A stretch of 64,000 nt of DNA from Streptomyces olindensis (GCA_000696115.1 JJOH01000021.1:61110-125109); one strand, 5' to 3'. Shown: positions 19,031-27,350, counted from the stretch's first letter. Notes: generated by a model not told the origin, from the letters alone. Made by a program: numbers and translations.

Positions 19031-19896
19031 AGACTTCGACGACAGTCCTCGATGGCCTTGACGTGCTAATGGCTCATCTCGTCGTTGGAGGTGGCGTCGA
19101 GGGGGCTTCCGCCCGTGAGGTCTTTTACGAAGAGGCAGCTTATAGTCGCGCTTCAGAACTCCTTCGGGCGACTGAAGATAGCGGTCAACGAGGTCGCTTT
19201 GAGTTGCGTTTGCGTCTAGCTTTGCATCTCTCCCCTAGGGCAGCGATTGTTTATGATCGACGCAATGTGACTCCTAGATGGCGCTTGATACATATACATC
19301 TCGTCGACAGCTTCGGATATCCTGCTGAATCATCTGAGAGCCTGGCGCGCTCTATAGCAAGAACGCTGGACAATTGGGACGAAAAGAGAGAAGGGGTCAC
19401 CGCTCACAAGAACCTCCTTCTTCGGCGTGACGGGAATCGCTGTAGGAACTGTTTGGCGATTCTTGAAGATAAGACAAACATTACGGTTGTGACGAAGGAC
19501 CGGTTCAAGCCGTACTACCTCGCTCCAGAGGAGCTACTTAGAGCCGAAGTGGATCACATGGAAGCGGTGAGTACGTTTGGCACTAACGACCGATCGAATC
19601 TTCAACTGCTCTGTCGTCTTTGCAACTCAGGAAAAGGGGATGGTCTTGGCCTCAGTGTGCGCCAAGAGGCCGAGTTCGCCGGTTGTGAAATAGAAGACGC
19701 CTCGATATCCTATCGTTCCTCGCTGGTCTATTGGGTGATCGAGCGTGACGGTAGGAAGTGCGGTCTCTGTGATCTAGCGGACAGGGAGTTGACTATCCGA
19801 CCTGTCGTGAAGGACGGTGGTCTGGTTCGATCGAATATGCGAACCACGTGCATTGTGTGTGCAGGTCTCAAGCCTTCAACCGCTTCAGAGGCTTGA
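19027..19896 (+). CDS. HNH endonuclease-like protein
   Basis: This 289-aa protein has a classical HNH/zinc core. CRNC (Cys139, Cys142) is followed by the catalytic-type Asp176-His177, Asn191, then CRLCN (Cys196, Cys199, Asn200). A second Cys-containing module (KCGLC near residue 245, later CIVC) looks like a degenerate repeat of the zinc half-sites. About 130 N-terminal residues have no recognised fold. The start ATG overlaps the DGQHR stop (ATGA), so the two proteins are made together. Low-GC codon use matches the partner. The probable role is a DNA nuclease in a modification-dependent or defence unit, by inference. Confidence 0.75.
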   Translation: MKTSTTVLDGLDVLMAHLVVGGGVEGASAREVFYEEAAYSRASELLRATEDSGQRGRFELRLRLALHLSPRAAIVYDRRNVTPRWRLIHIHLVDSFGYPAESSESLARSIARTLDNWDEKREGVTAHKNLLLRRDGNRCRNCLAILEDKTNITVVTKDRFKPYYLAPEELLRAEVDHMEAVSTFGTNDRSNLQLLCRLCNSGKGDGLGLSVRQEAEFAGCEIEDASISYRSSLVYWVIERDGRKCGLCDLADRELTIRPVVKDGGLVRSNMRTTCIVCAGLKPSTASEA

Positions 19897-20113
19897 GGTG
19901 CTGGAGTGCTCAGAGGCTCCACACTTCCTGGCGCCTACGGCGTGACTTCTTCGTACCGAAGCAACTCGCTGGTGCGCTCTGCCATGGAGCGGTGTGCCTT
20001 TCACCTGCTGCAATGGTCCGCAGATGTCCACGCTCGTCCGCCACTGTCTGTCGGTGTTGTTACGCAGTTAGACACTCACCCTGAAGCTGGCGTAGCTCCT
20101 GCGGAGCCTGTCC

Positions 20114-20464
20114 TCAGTCATCCTCGCCGAAGCCGTATCGGATGTTCTCCTGCTTGCAGGACGGGCAGACGATGTAGGCGTGTGGGTTGCTGCCATCTTC
20201 ATAGGGCAGGTAGCTCGTTCCACCTGAGAGCGATGACTGACACCACTGACAGGTGCTACTGCCCCGGCTCTTGGCGCGGGTCGGCGGGTCAATGAGCATG
20301 CCGCCTTCGTCGAAGTAGACCCCAAACCCAAAGCAGCTGTCGTTGTGGCATTCGTACCGGCCCGCAAGTTCGTCCGAGTCGGCCCACAAAACTTCCCCGC
20401 AGTCGGGACACGCTCGCCCCGATCCGCCACCGTTGCTGCTCGCGGACTTGTCAAAGACGCCCAT
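20114..20464 (-). CDS. small protein with two zinc-ribbon motifs
   Basis: This 116-aa protein contains two zinc-ribbon-like units. Near the N-terminus are CPDCG and CHNDSC, and near the C-terminus are CQWC and CPSC. The Cys pairs suggest two bound zinc ions and a nucleic-acid or protein contact role. The ATG is preceded by a GGGGG Shine-Dalgarno about 5 nt away. No partner gene lies on the same strand nearby. I do not recognise a named family. Confidence 0.6.
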   Translation of the reverse strand: MGVFDKSASSNGGGSGRACPDCGEVLWADSDELAGRYECHNDSCFGFGVYFDEGGMLIDPPTRAKSRGSSTCQWCQSSLSGGTSYLPYEDGSNPHAYIVCPSCKQENIRYGFGEDD

Positions 20465-20929
20465 GGTTTGCCCCCTAGATGCCGTTCGTGTGGCGGTTGT
20501 CGTCCTTGCGGAGAATCTTGCCAGTTGGCGGGCTCTCCTGGACTCTGCCCGCGTCTACCCGGACGAGTCGGCCATTCTCGCAGAGACGTGGCCCTCCTTG
20601 ACCCCGCCCCCGGCGATATCCCGTCCAACGACGTCCCCGCCTTCCGCCACGAATGATGGGGCGTACGTTCCGGTCCTGGTGGCCCGAGCAGGACGCTGAG
20701 CTATCCGGGAACGGACGCGCTCGTACTAGCCAGGTCGAGCGGGGAGCCACAGCGAACCGACCGCCGGGGGCATGGCCCGAGGAACTTCTGATCCGTAGCT
20801 CTAGAGAGATGGATCGGAGACGGTCATACAGGTCGCTTGGCAGCCCATGACGGCCGGTGCTGGGTGCTGCTGGTTGCTTGGGTTGCTTGTACCTGGCTGC
20901 TGTACCGCAACTCCCCGCCGCCATCCCCC
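20465..20929. other. interval without a supported gene
   Basis: This 465-nt stretch has several open frames on both strands, but all have Arg/Pro/Ser-rich composition typical of chance frames, and none has a ribosome site plus natural codon use. I see no RNA gene or repeat here. Confidence 0.4.
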
Positions 20930-21593
20930 TTACGGCATCGTGCTCAGCTTCTTGCGGCGGGTGGTTGGCGACGTGGTTGAGGCATATGCCGCGGCAAACA
21001 CCCACTCCTCATCCCCGACCCGGCAGGTGATGATCAGACGCACCGGGTGATCCCGATACTCTTCCTGCCACTGGTCTGCGGTAGTCCCTGTCATCCAGTG
21101 GCCGGGGCGAGTGGGCTCCATCTGAAGGGGTCGGCCCCGGTCGACCCGCAAGGTTTCAGGGCCCACGGCCCGCCCATACGTATCCGCGTTATCAACGCGC
21201 GGTGTGAACCGCATGGGTCCCCAGACGTGGTTGAGGATCTCCTCGCGGGGAGTACTGCCGTAGATCAGCCCTGTACGGTCCTTATCGTCGTCCACGCGAA
21301 TGCTGACGATCTCCACCTCGCCCCAGTTCATCAGGACCCAATAGGTGCACGTTCAGCATGGAGTGTTGAGGCCCTCGCGACTCCAGGCGGAGTTCGAACC
21401 GTGGGCGTCTCTCCTCGTGCCGGCGGTCGCGTTCGATCCGCGCCACGGCTTCCGCGGTCTGGAAGGCGCGCTCGCCAACTTCCTGCGCCTGTGCACTTGT
21501 CTTGTTCGCGCGGTGCGCTGCCTTCCACGAGCCGAGTGCAGCTACGGCGCTGAGGCCGGCGGCGACGGTACTGGCTATCGCTAGGTAGTCCAT
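20930..21593 (-). pseudogene. membrane-anchored hypothetical protein, frameshifted
   Basis: Two adjoining minus-strand frames appear to be one gene. The upstream frame (from the ATG at 21593) starts with a membrane segment (IASTVAAGLSAVAALGSW), then a charged coiled helix and a conserved-looking PRFELRLE strand. It then degenerates after LLGPDEL near nt 21320. The next frame resumes at once with WGEVEIVSIRVDDDKD and continues to nt 20930. Removing one base near 21318-21322 fuses them into a protein of about 220 aa. This type (short TM helix plus a beta-rich cytoplasmic domain) is common and uncharacterised in Streptomyces. The break may be a true mutation or a sequencing error. Confidence 0.55.
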
Positions 21594-21775
21594 GGCGGGA
21601 CGTTAGCGAAGGAGACGCACTCGCAGCTCGGCTAACCAGCAGGGGAGCAAGATCCTTCGTCGTGAATGGGGTCAGGCTCATGGATGAAGTCGGATCACAG
21701 TCCGGTGACAGTGGCTCCAGGCTGGCGAGCGATGCACGCATTATGCGGCCAGCACTCAACCCCTGGGGGACACCC

Positions 21776-22012
21776 ATGCGCCACCGCATCACCGCCACCA
21801 TCCTGCTCGCCGCCAGCCTCGCGCTCGCCAGCTGTTCCAGCGAGAGTCACAAGCCGGATCCTGCCGCCTGCAAGAGAACCATCAAGGCGCAGTACGAGCC
21901 CGGCACGGCGAAGCTGAAGGGGAAGCCGGGGACGCCGAAGGAGTGCGACGGGCTCAGTAACGACCAGGTGTCGAAGATCGTGCTGAGTGTGGTGCAGGAA
22001 AACCCGAAGTAG
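21776..22012 (+). CDS. small secreted lipoprotein
   Basis: This 78-aa protein has a lipoprotein signal. A basic N-terminus (MRHR) is followed by a hydrophobic run and the lipobox LASC, with Cys at about residue 20, the predicted lipidated residue. The mature part is short, charged, and contains two further cysteines (DPAACK, PKEC) that could form a disulphide. The ATG at 21776 is preferred over an in-frame ATG 38 codons upstream because it puts the signal peptide at the N-terminus and has GGGGGA upstream. The function is unknown. Confidence 0.6.
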   Translation: MRHRITATILLAASLALASCSSESHKPDPAACKRTIKAQYEPGTAKLKGKPGTPKECDGLSNDQVSKIVLSVVQENPK

Positions 22013-22310
22013 GCGGATGCGTTGAGGTGCCGCTCCTCAACCGCTGGCTGCGCACTGACCGCCATACTACATGGGACCAGGCGCACGCTTTCCAACTGTG
22101 TTGGCGGGGTGCTGGGGTGTGTGCAGGGGCGTTCACCTGGGTTCATGGACGGCTGCTCACACTGGCGGTGGCGCTTCTCGGCCTCGTCTGAACGGCCGTG
22201 AACGGCACTGAATGAGACGGAAACTGAGACGGGCGGCAGGACTACTGGCGAACCTTGCAGCCTCAGGAACGTGATCACCCTGAGGGTGCTCCACCACAGG
22301 AAATCACTGT

Positions 22311-23288
22311 TTGTCCTACACGGACCGGCTGGGGGCACCACGATGTACGCAACGGATCACGTTTGCGCCGCCGCCGCTCATGCACCGGGAGACAGTGGTC
22401 ATCCTCGTTGAGCTCTACAGACGGGCAGGCGTTTGGAAGGCAAGGGCAGTAGGCCAAGGGTGGGACACGGGGCTGGCGGGTCTAGCCTCGGACTTCGGCA
22501 TCGTTGTAGATGACCCCGGGCCGTCCACGGCGCAATCTCCATCTGCGGCGACGGGCGCGAAGACCCGGCACACGCGTACTGTTCCGCCACGACCCGTCTA
22601 CGCACCGAACGTCTCACCGGGGGCTGCGCCAGTGCCGCAGACGCCACCGACGCGTCCTCTCGTCCCGCTGGGCAAAGTCGCCCTCACCAAGGCCGGCCAG
22701 GCGACCATTGACATGCGCAAGGACGATCCAAGCCTCGTCGTGACGGCCACACTCGAATGGAACGGCGGGAGCGCAGCCCGAAGACAAGCCGGCGCTGACC
22801 TCGACCTGTACGCCCTCTATGTTCCTGGAAGCCTTGTCACCCCGCTTGGCAAGCGACCGAACAAGTCAGATCAGGTGATCTACTACCGACAGCTCGGATC
22901 GCCTTTGGCGCCGCCCTACATCGCCCTGGACGGCGATTCCCGGGTGCCGGGCCGCGAGACGATTACGATCCGTCGCCCCGACCTCCAGGGCTACGTCCTT
23001 CTGTGTGCCTACAGCGCGGTGGAAAACGGGACCGGTTCGTTCAAGTCCTACGGTGCTCGGGCAGTCATTACCGACGGGCAGGGTTCCACAGTGACGGTGC
23101 CGCTGTTCAACAACCGCAACTTGTCCTACTGGGTCGCCATCGCTTTGATCGACTTCACTGTTCCCGGCGGTGCCCAGATCCGGCACGTAGAGAAGTACAG
23201 CGGAAATCATGTCGAGGCCCGCCCCACCCTCTACACGAACGGGAACTTTCGCATGACCACCGGAAAGGTCGAATTCAAAACGAGATAG
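22311..23288 (+). CDS. TerD-family protein, first domain truncated
   Basis: The C-terminal 175 residues form a TerD/TerZ-type domain (from VALTKAGQATIDM, with DLDLYALYV and the GYVLLCAYSA region), as in tellurite-resistance and calcium-binding stress proteins. The first about 50 residues (VVILVELYRR, WKARAVGQGW, GLAGLASDFGIVVDD) match the extreme C-terminal end of another TerD domain, whose first two thirds are missing. A Pro/Thr/Ala linker joins the two. The start is uncertain: TTG at 22311, or the ATG at 22380, neither with a good ribosome site. The gene is probably a 5'-deleted relic of a two-domain protein and may not be expressed. Confidence 0.6.
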   Translation: MSYTDRLGAPRCTQRITFAPPPLMHRETVVILVELYRRAGVWKARAVGQGWDTGLAGLASDFGIVVDDPGPSTAQSPSAATGAKTRHTRTVPPRPVYAPNVSPGAAPVPQTPPTRPLVPLGKVALTKAGQATIDMRKDDPSLVVTATLEWNGGSAARRQAGADLDLYALYVPGSLVTPLGKRPNKSDQVIYYRQLGSPLAPPYIALDGDSRVPGRETITIRRPDLQGYVLLCAYSAVENGTGSFKSYGARAVITDGQGSTVTVPLFNNRNLSYWVAIALIDFTVPGGAQIRHVEKYSGNHVEARPTLYTNGNFRMTTGKVEFKTR

Positions 23289-23791
23289 TCCGGAGCAAGA
23301 TCAGATTTAACCGCAAGTGGCTGCCGTTTCCCGGGCTCCCGCAACCTGGAAGATCTGAGCTTGGAAGTTTGGGTCTTCTGGGTGCGATCACTGGACTGAC
23401 CTGCGGAGAAGCGGCGTTGAACCCCTGGCCGTGCCTGTGATCAGTCTCCACTGTTCCCCGTGGTTCCCCGCAGGATTTGGCACGCGAATGGCACGGGCTC
23501 TTCGCCCCGAACGTCCATGGCGAAACTGGGCCCCGGAGCGTCTGAGCCTCAGCCGACGACAGTCAGCCACGATGGCGGGTCAGCCGACCGCGCAAGCGCG
23601 CGTGTGCCTCGCTGTACCCCTGCCGACCTCAGCCACGTTGTCGGCCGTCGACCAGAGCAAGTCTCGACGGCGGACGCGATGGGTTGCACCTTGCGTGACG
23701 ACCTCGCACTATTGAGTCTTGCGTGGCTGCAAATGTCACAAACCGTGTGGAACTGCTAGCGGGGCCCGTCATGCTGAGTGAGGCCGGGACG
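23289..23791. other. interval without a supported gene
   Basis: This 503-nt stretch contains only Arg/Ser/Pro-rich chance frames. Near 23440-23510 are degenerate direct repeats (GTTCCCCGTGGTTCCCCGC and TTTGGCACGCGAATGGCACG) of a kind found next to old integration sites. Nothing firmer can be supported. Confidence 0.35.
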
Positions 23792-23914
23792 TCATTCCTG
23801 TGCGGAGGTAGTCAACTTCATCATTGCCTGATAGTAGGTCTCGCCGTCAATCTCGCCGTCCTGATATTGGCGCATCAGCTCGTCGACTTCGGCTTTTAGT
23901 TCTGCCCGGTCCAT
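23792..23914 (-). CDS. 40-aa acidic helical microprotein
   Basis: This very short frame encodes MDRAELKAEVDELMRQYQDG followed by a helix rich in Tyr and Met. Its composition (DELMRQYQDGEIDGETY) resembles SHOCT-type short helical tails. A GGGAGA Shine-Dalgarno lies 6 nt before the ATG. It stands alone between degenerate regions. It could be a genuine small protein or the surviving tail of a lost gene. Confidence 0.4.
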   Translation of the reverse strand: MDRAELKAEVDELMRQYQDGEIDGETYYQAMMKLTTSAQE

Positions 23915-24024
23915 CTTTGTCTCCCGATATGTTGGATTCGGCGGCGTCCTCAGTCAGGCAACTCACCTTCGACGTGGCCGCCCGGCTTGGTGGGGTTGGA
24001 GCTTAGATCGGCGTGGACTCGGGG

Positions 24025-24234
24025 CTATGAGTCCATTTCATCCTCGGCCTCACACCAATGATCTCCGCCGTGCTCGTGCTCCAGGCGGCAGCGCACCCCT
24101 CCCAATTTGCGTCGGCCGTACGGGAAGTACAGGGCGTCGCACCAATTGTCCGAATCGGCCACGTGCATTCCCTCCTCTCGCTGGCGCCTGATGGACGCCC
24201 TCATCCTGCTCGCCATCTGAAGAGTGTGTGTCAT
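24025..24234 (-). CDS. small hypothetical protein
   Basis: This 69-aa frame has a protein-like composition: a basic N-terminal helix, then aromatic and Cys/His residues (NWCDALYFPYG, CRLEHEHGGDHWCEAED) that could bind metal. An internal ATG at 24168 has GAGGAGG just upstream, but only 2 nt away, so the longer start is kept. No family is recognised. Confidence 0.4.
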   Translation of the reverse strand: MTHTLQMASRMRASIRRQREEGMHVADSDNWCDALYFPYGRRKLGGVRCRLEHEHGGDHWCEAEDEMDS

Positions 24235-24391
24235 CCGTCCGCCGAGTACGGCGTCGAAGTCGGTCGGGAGGTCAAGCGACCTGATCCTTCTTCACGAGCA
24301 TTCCACAGTTGGAGCACTTCAGTTGGTTGGTCGTGCACGGCGGGAGCATGTACGGGGCTTCGTCTCAGATGGTGGACACGGGTTTGTGCGG

Positions 24392-24570
24392 TTATGCGGC
24401 AAGTGTCATGGCAGCCGATTGGCGCTGCTCGTAGGCTACGGGGCTGAGCTGGCTGTTGGTCGAATGCCTGCCCCAGGTGTTGTACTTGCTCAGCCAGCGG
24501 AAGACTTCCGCTCGGCTGGCCCGAGCCCCGGGCCAGCGGCGCGCGCCTTTTGAGAAGCTCGCGTTTTCAC
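24392..24570 (-). pseudogene. IS3-family transposase remnant (C-terminus)
   Basis: The minus strand encodes a tail typical of IS3-type DDE transposases: ENASF, then AEVFRWLSKYN, then HSTNSQLSPVAYEQ before the stop. The usual catalytic Glu helix region and the YN..R.HS signature are recognisable, but everything upstream is lost; the frame beyond 24570 has chance composition. This is a fragment of a decayed insertion sequence and supports past transposon activity in the scar region. Confidence 0.5.
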
Positions 24571-24693
24571 CCTCCACCTCACCAACACCAACTGAGGTTG
24601 GAAAAGGCTCACTGTAGCCATTTGCGTGCGGTTGCTTGCATTTGTGCGGCGCGGGCGCCGGCCGGGCTGGAGCGGGGCGGAGACAGGAGCGCA

Positions 24694-24714
24694 GGCCCGG
24701 CCGGGGGCCGGGCC
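24694..24714 (-). terminator. GC-rich hairpin downstream of minus-strand pair
   Basis: A perfect 9-bp inverted repeat (GGCCCGGCC, 3-nt loop) lies about 50 nt after the stop of the 141-aa gene. It has no T-run, as is common for Streptomyces terminators. Confidence 0.4.
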
Positions 24715-24765
24715 GCGCGCGGGGAGCGGAGCGAGCCGCCTTGAACCCGTGAAGAAGGTTGTAAC

Positions 24766-25191
24766 TCAGTCGGTCGCGTGGGGCGTGTGTGCTTTGAAGT
24801 CGTCTGCGCAGGCCGGGAGTTCGCCCTCTTGGCGATGGGCGAGCGGCAAGAAGAGCACTGGTCGGATCGTCCACGTCACGCGTGTGCTGGCCTGGGTGAT
24901 GGTCACCGTGCTGGGCTCCGCGCGTAGGAGTGCACGCCTCGTGTGGACGCGGCCTTCGTATAACCACATCCATGCCTCGTCCGAGGCGTCCGGGTCGAGC
25001 GCCGGTGAGATCGTGCGGAGTGCTACCGCGACCCACCTGTCTGCCTGTGGTGCCGAGTAGGCGTCGAAGGATGCCAGGAGTGCCGGCTGTTGCTGCGTGG
25101 TGAGGTCTTGTGTCCAGCACTCGCACCAGTACCCGCGGCGGGGTTTGCCCACGTGGTCTCCGAGGCGTGCGTCGTCTGGTGGGGGACTCAT
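24766..25191 (-). CDS. hypothetical protein paired with HATPase gene
   Basis: This 141-aa protein of no recognised family has one CEC motif (YWCECWTQD) near residue 22 and a mixed alpha/beta composition. The ATG at 25191 overlaps the stop of the upstream HATPase gene (ATGA), so the two are translationally coupled and probably act together. A longer in-frame extension exists upstream but is Arg/Pro-rich and overlaps the partner, so it is not used. Confidence 0.6.
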   Translation of the reverse strand: MSPPPDDARLGDHVGKPRRGYWCECWTQDLTTQQQPALLASFDAYSAPQADRWVAVALRTISPALDPDASDEAWMWLYEGRVHTRRALLRAEPSTVTITQASTRVTWTIRPVLFLPLAHRQEGELPACADDFKAHTPHATD

Positions 25192-25601
25192 GAGCACCGT
25201 GCCGACTCCTGGAGTTCGGCCGGGACACGGAGTTCGGCGGTGACGGTGCGGCCGGCGTCGTCGCCGTGGACCAGGACGCGATGGGCGAGAGCGGCGACCA
25301 TGCCGAGGCCTCGGCCGTGGGTGGCGTTGGGGGATGGGTGCTGGACCGCGGGAGTGGTCTTGGCGTCTCCGGAGTCCGTTACTGCGATGGTCACGGTCAG
25401 CTCGGAGACCGTGAGCGTGACATGGAAGGCGCCGGCCGGGTCGCCGCTGGCGGTGTGCATGAGGGCGTTGGTTCCGAGTTCGGTGACGATCAGCTCGGCG
25501 TCTTCCGAGTGGGGGTGGCCGTTCAGTGTCGCGCGGGTCCAACTGCGCGCCGCGCGGAGTTGTTGGGGCTCTCCGGGGAAGGTGCGTCGGTGGGTGGGCA
25601 T
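25188..25601 (-). CDS. ATP-binding (RsbW-type HATPase) regulatory protein
   Basis: This 137-aa protein has the GHKL/HATPase_c fold of anti-sigma-factor serine kinases. The N box (ELIVTELGTNALMHT) is at about residues 37-51, the G1-like DSGDA region at about 79-83, and the G2 loop (GRGLGMV) at about 99-105. Streptomyces encodes many such proteins, some controlling sigma factors. GGAGG lies 5 nt before the chosen ATG; an upstream in-frame ATG at 25613 lacks a site. The gene diverges from the integrative element's regulator and is coupled to the 141-aa gene downstream. Confidence 0.7.
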   Translation of the reverse strand: MPTHRRTFPGEPQQLRAARSWTRATLNGHPHSEDAELIVTELGTNALMHTASGDPAGAFHVTLTVSELTVTIAVTDSGDAKTTPAVQHPSPNATHGRGLGMVAALAHRVLVHGDDAGRTVTAELRVPAELQESARCS

Positions 25602-25635
25602 GGCGTCCTCCATGGCGGGTGACCTGCTGCTTTCT

Positions 25636-25662
25636 GTGTCAGCCGGACCGATCGGCTGACAC
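25636..25662. promoter_or_regulatory. inverted repeat in divergent promoter region
   Basis: A perfect 10-bp inverted repeat (GTGTCAGCCG with 7-nt spacer) sits 35 nt upstream of the HATPase start. It could be an operator or an mRNA leader hairpin. It is separate from the GTAC sites on its right. Confidence 0.4.
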
Positions 25663-25677
25663 GGACCATGCAGAGCC

Positions 25678-25744
25678 GTACAATTAGTACTAGCACCGTA
25701 CCGAATGTGCGCGTACCTGGAGTGCGGGTTCGTACTTTTCGTGC
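25678..25744. promoter_or_regulatory. array of four GTAC-N5-GTRC sites upstream of regulator operon
   Basis: Four half-site pairs of the form GTAC-N5-GT(A/G)C lie at 25678-25690, 25698-25710, 25713-25725 and 25732-25744, spaced 20, 15 and 19 bp. The same pattern recurs three times at the end of the XRE gene. The simplest reading is an operator array for the adjacent XRE regulator, controlling its own operon and the divergent pair. Confidence 0.55.
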
Positions 25745-25816
25745 GGACGGCCCAGCGCATAGCGTTCGGGCTGCGGTCTGGTGCTGACCTGGATGCCGAT
25801 GGAGAGAGGACTTCGC

Positions 25817-26131
25817 ATGTTCGGTCTGTTTGTGCGCTTCACCTGCAAGGACGAAGAGTCGGCAGTTGCCTTCGATGACCTTGTGGCCCGGACTGGTGAG
25901 CAGATCCGTGCGAACGAGCCCGGAACGGTGATCTACGCAGTGCACCGCGTTGACGGCCGTCCCCTGGAGCGCGTGTTCTACGAGCTCTACCGGGACAAGG
26001 ACGCGTTCGAAGAGCACGAGTCGAAGGACTACGTGCGGGCCTTCCTCTCCGAGCGGGACCGGTACCTCTCCGCCACGGAGGTTGATCGCCTGGACTTCGT
26101 GTCCGGCAAGGGCGTGGACGTTGAGCACTGA
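25817..26131 (+). CDS. antibiotic-biosynthesis-monooxygenase-fold protein
   Basis: This 104-aa protein of the ABM/quinol-monooxygenase fold starts MFGLFVRFTCKD. It has the central VIYAVHRVDG and ELYRDKDAFEEH strands and helix, the latter being the hallmark E-x-Y-x-D-x-x-A-F-x-x-H pattern. GAGAGGA lies just before the ATG at 25817; an in-frame ATG 12 codons upstream has no site. The end overlaps the XRE gene start, tying it to regulation of the integrative element. It may be a redox or ligand-binding sensor, but enzymatic activity cannot be asserted. Confidence 0.7.
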   Translation: MFGLFVRFTCKDEESAVAFDDLVARTGEQIRANEPGTVIYAVHRVDGRPLERVFYELYRDKDAFEEHESKDYVRAFLSERDRYLSATEVDRLDFVSGKGVDVEH

Positions 26132-27350
26132 GTATCAGAAGGCGCTCGGTCGCAAGATCGCCTTCCATCGCAAGCGCCGAGGGCTGTCGCAGAAGGAGTT
26201 CGCCGGCCTGCTGGGGCGCTCGGAAGCCTGGGTGTCCCAGGTGGAGCGGGGCGTACGCCGCATCGACCGGATGACCGTGCTGGAAAAGGTCGCCGACGTC
26301 CTTGAAATTCCGGTCGCCGAGTTGGCGGCTGAGGCCCCCATCGTTGCGTCGATCGCCGAAGGCGAGCCACCTGGGGCGAGTCGCCTACGGATGGTGCTGA
26401 GCGCCGCGCACTCATTGAAGGCGGTCCTCGCGCCGCAGAACGCTTCCCCTGATGTTCCGGCGCTTCGCGCCGAGGTCGACCGTGCCTGGTCGCTTACGCA
26501 TCAGGGCAACTATGCCGACCTGGCCGAGTTGCTCGAGGGGCTCGTTCCCCGGCTGGAGGCGGCCACTCGCTCGGCTGCTGAGGCGGAGCGTCCGGAACTG
26601 TTCCGGCTGCTGGCGGTCATGTACCACACGTGCAGTGGTGCGCTCGCGAACATGGGTGAGCCCGAGGCGGCCTGGATCGCCGTGGACCGTGCGGTGGTCG
26701 CTGCCGAGCGGGCGAATGATCCGCTGCTGATGGCGGCCGGTGAGTTCCGTCTGTCGCTGGTCTTTCTCGGTGCCCGTCACTTCGAGCAGGCGGCCCAGGT
26801 GTCCGGGAGTGCCGCTGATGCGCTGCGACCTCTGGCGGAGTCCGGCCAAATCGAGGCGGTGGCTCTGCGTGGCGCCCTGACTCTGCAACGGTCGGTTGCT
26901 GCCGCTCGGTTGAACCTGGCCGATGAGGCGTACGGGTATCTCCGCGACGCTCGTGAGATGGCCGAACAGGTCGGTGACGGGCGCAACGACTACAACACCG
27001 AATTCGGGCCGACCAACGTCGGCTTGCACGAGGTGGCCGTTGCGGTGGACCTGGGAGATGCCGGTGTCGCACTGCGGGCTGCGCAGGCTGTCGACGAGTC
27101 GGGGCTGTCGGCGGAACGGCAGACGCGCTTTCAGCTCGATGTCGCCAGGGCCTACGCCCAGCGCCGGCAGGTCGCTGATGCGGTCTCGGCGCTCTTCAGG
27201 GCGCGTGAGCTGTCGCCCGAGATGGTGCGGGCCCTGCCGTTGGTGAAGCAGCTTGCGGCGGACCTGTTGACCATGGCCCAGCCGCCTTCTGAGGAACTTC
27301 GCACCCTGGCGTCGGAGTTGGGCGTACACGAAGTACGGACTGGTACCTGA
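26121..27350 (+). CDS. XRE-family regulator with TPR-like C-terminus
   Basis: This 409-aa protein has a Cro/C1 helix-turn-helix at about residues 8-62 (KIAFHRKRRGLSQKEFAGLL, SEAWVSQVERGVR). A long helical region with tetratricopeptide-like repeats follows, the plan of Streptomyces peptide- or ligand-responsive regulators. No ATG or GTG fits, and the TTG at 26121 overlaps the preceding gene by 11 bp. It is the only DNA-binding regulator near the transfer genes and is flanked on both sides by GTAC-N5-GTAC arrays, so it is likely the element's master repressor or activator. Confidence 0.75.
   Translation: MSTEYQKALGRKIAFHRKRRGLSQKEFAGLLGRSEAWVSQVERGVRRIDRMTVLEKVADVLEIPVAELAAEAPIVASIAEGEPPGASRLRMVLSAAHSLKAVLAPQNASPDVPALRAEVDRAWSLTHQGNYADLAELLEGLVPRLEAATRSAAEAERPELFRLLAVMYHTCSGALANMGEPEAAWIAVDRAVVAAERANDPLLMAAGEFRLSLVFLGARHFEQAAQVSGSAADALRPLAESGQIEAVALRGALTLQRSVAAARLNLADEAYGYLRDAREMAEQVGDGRNDYNTEFGPTNVGLHEVAVAVDLGDAGVALRAAQAVDESGLSAERQTRFQLDVARAYAQRRQVADAVSALFRARELSPEMVRALPLVKQLAADLLTMAQPPSEELRTLASELGVHEVRTGT

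Noticed and set aside
20475..21005. 176-codon minus-strand frame between the zinc-ribbon and frameshifted genes
   Set aside because: No ribosome site, Arg/Gly/Ser-rich, overlaps the zinc-ribbon gene's upstream region and lacks any motif.
24571..25228. Upstream part of the long minus-strand frame that ends in the transposase tail
   Set aside because: Composition is Arg/Pro/Thr-rich, it overlaps the 141-aa gene in another frame, and only the last about 60 codons resemble a protein.
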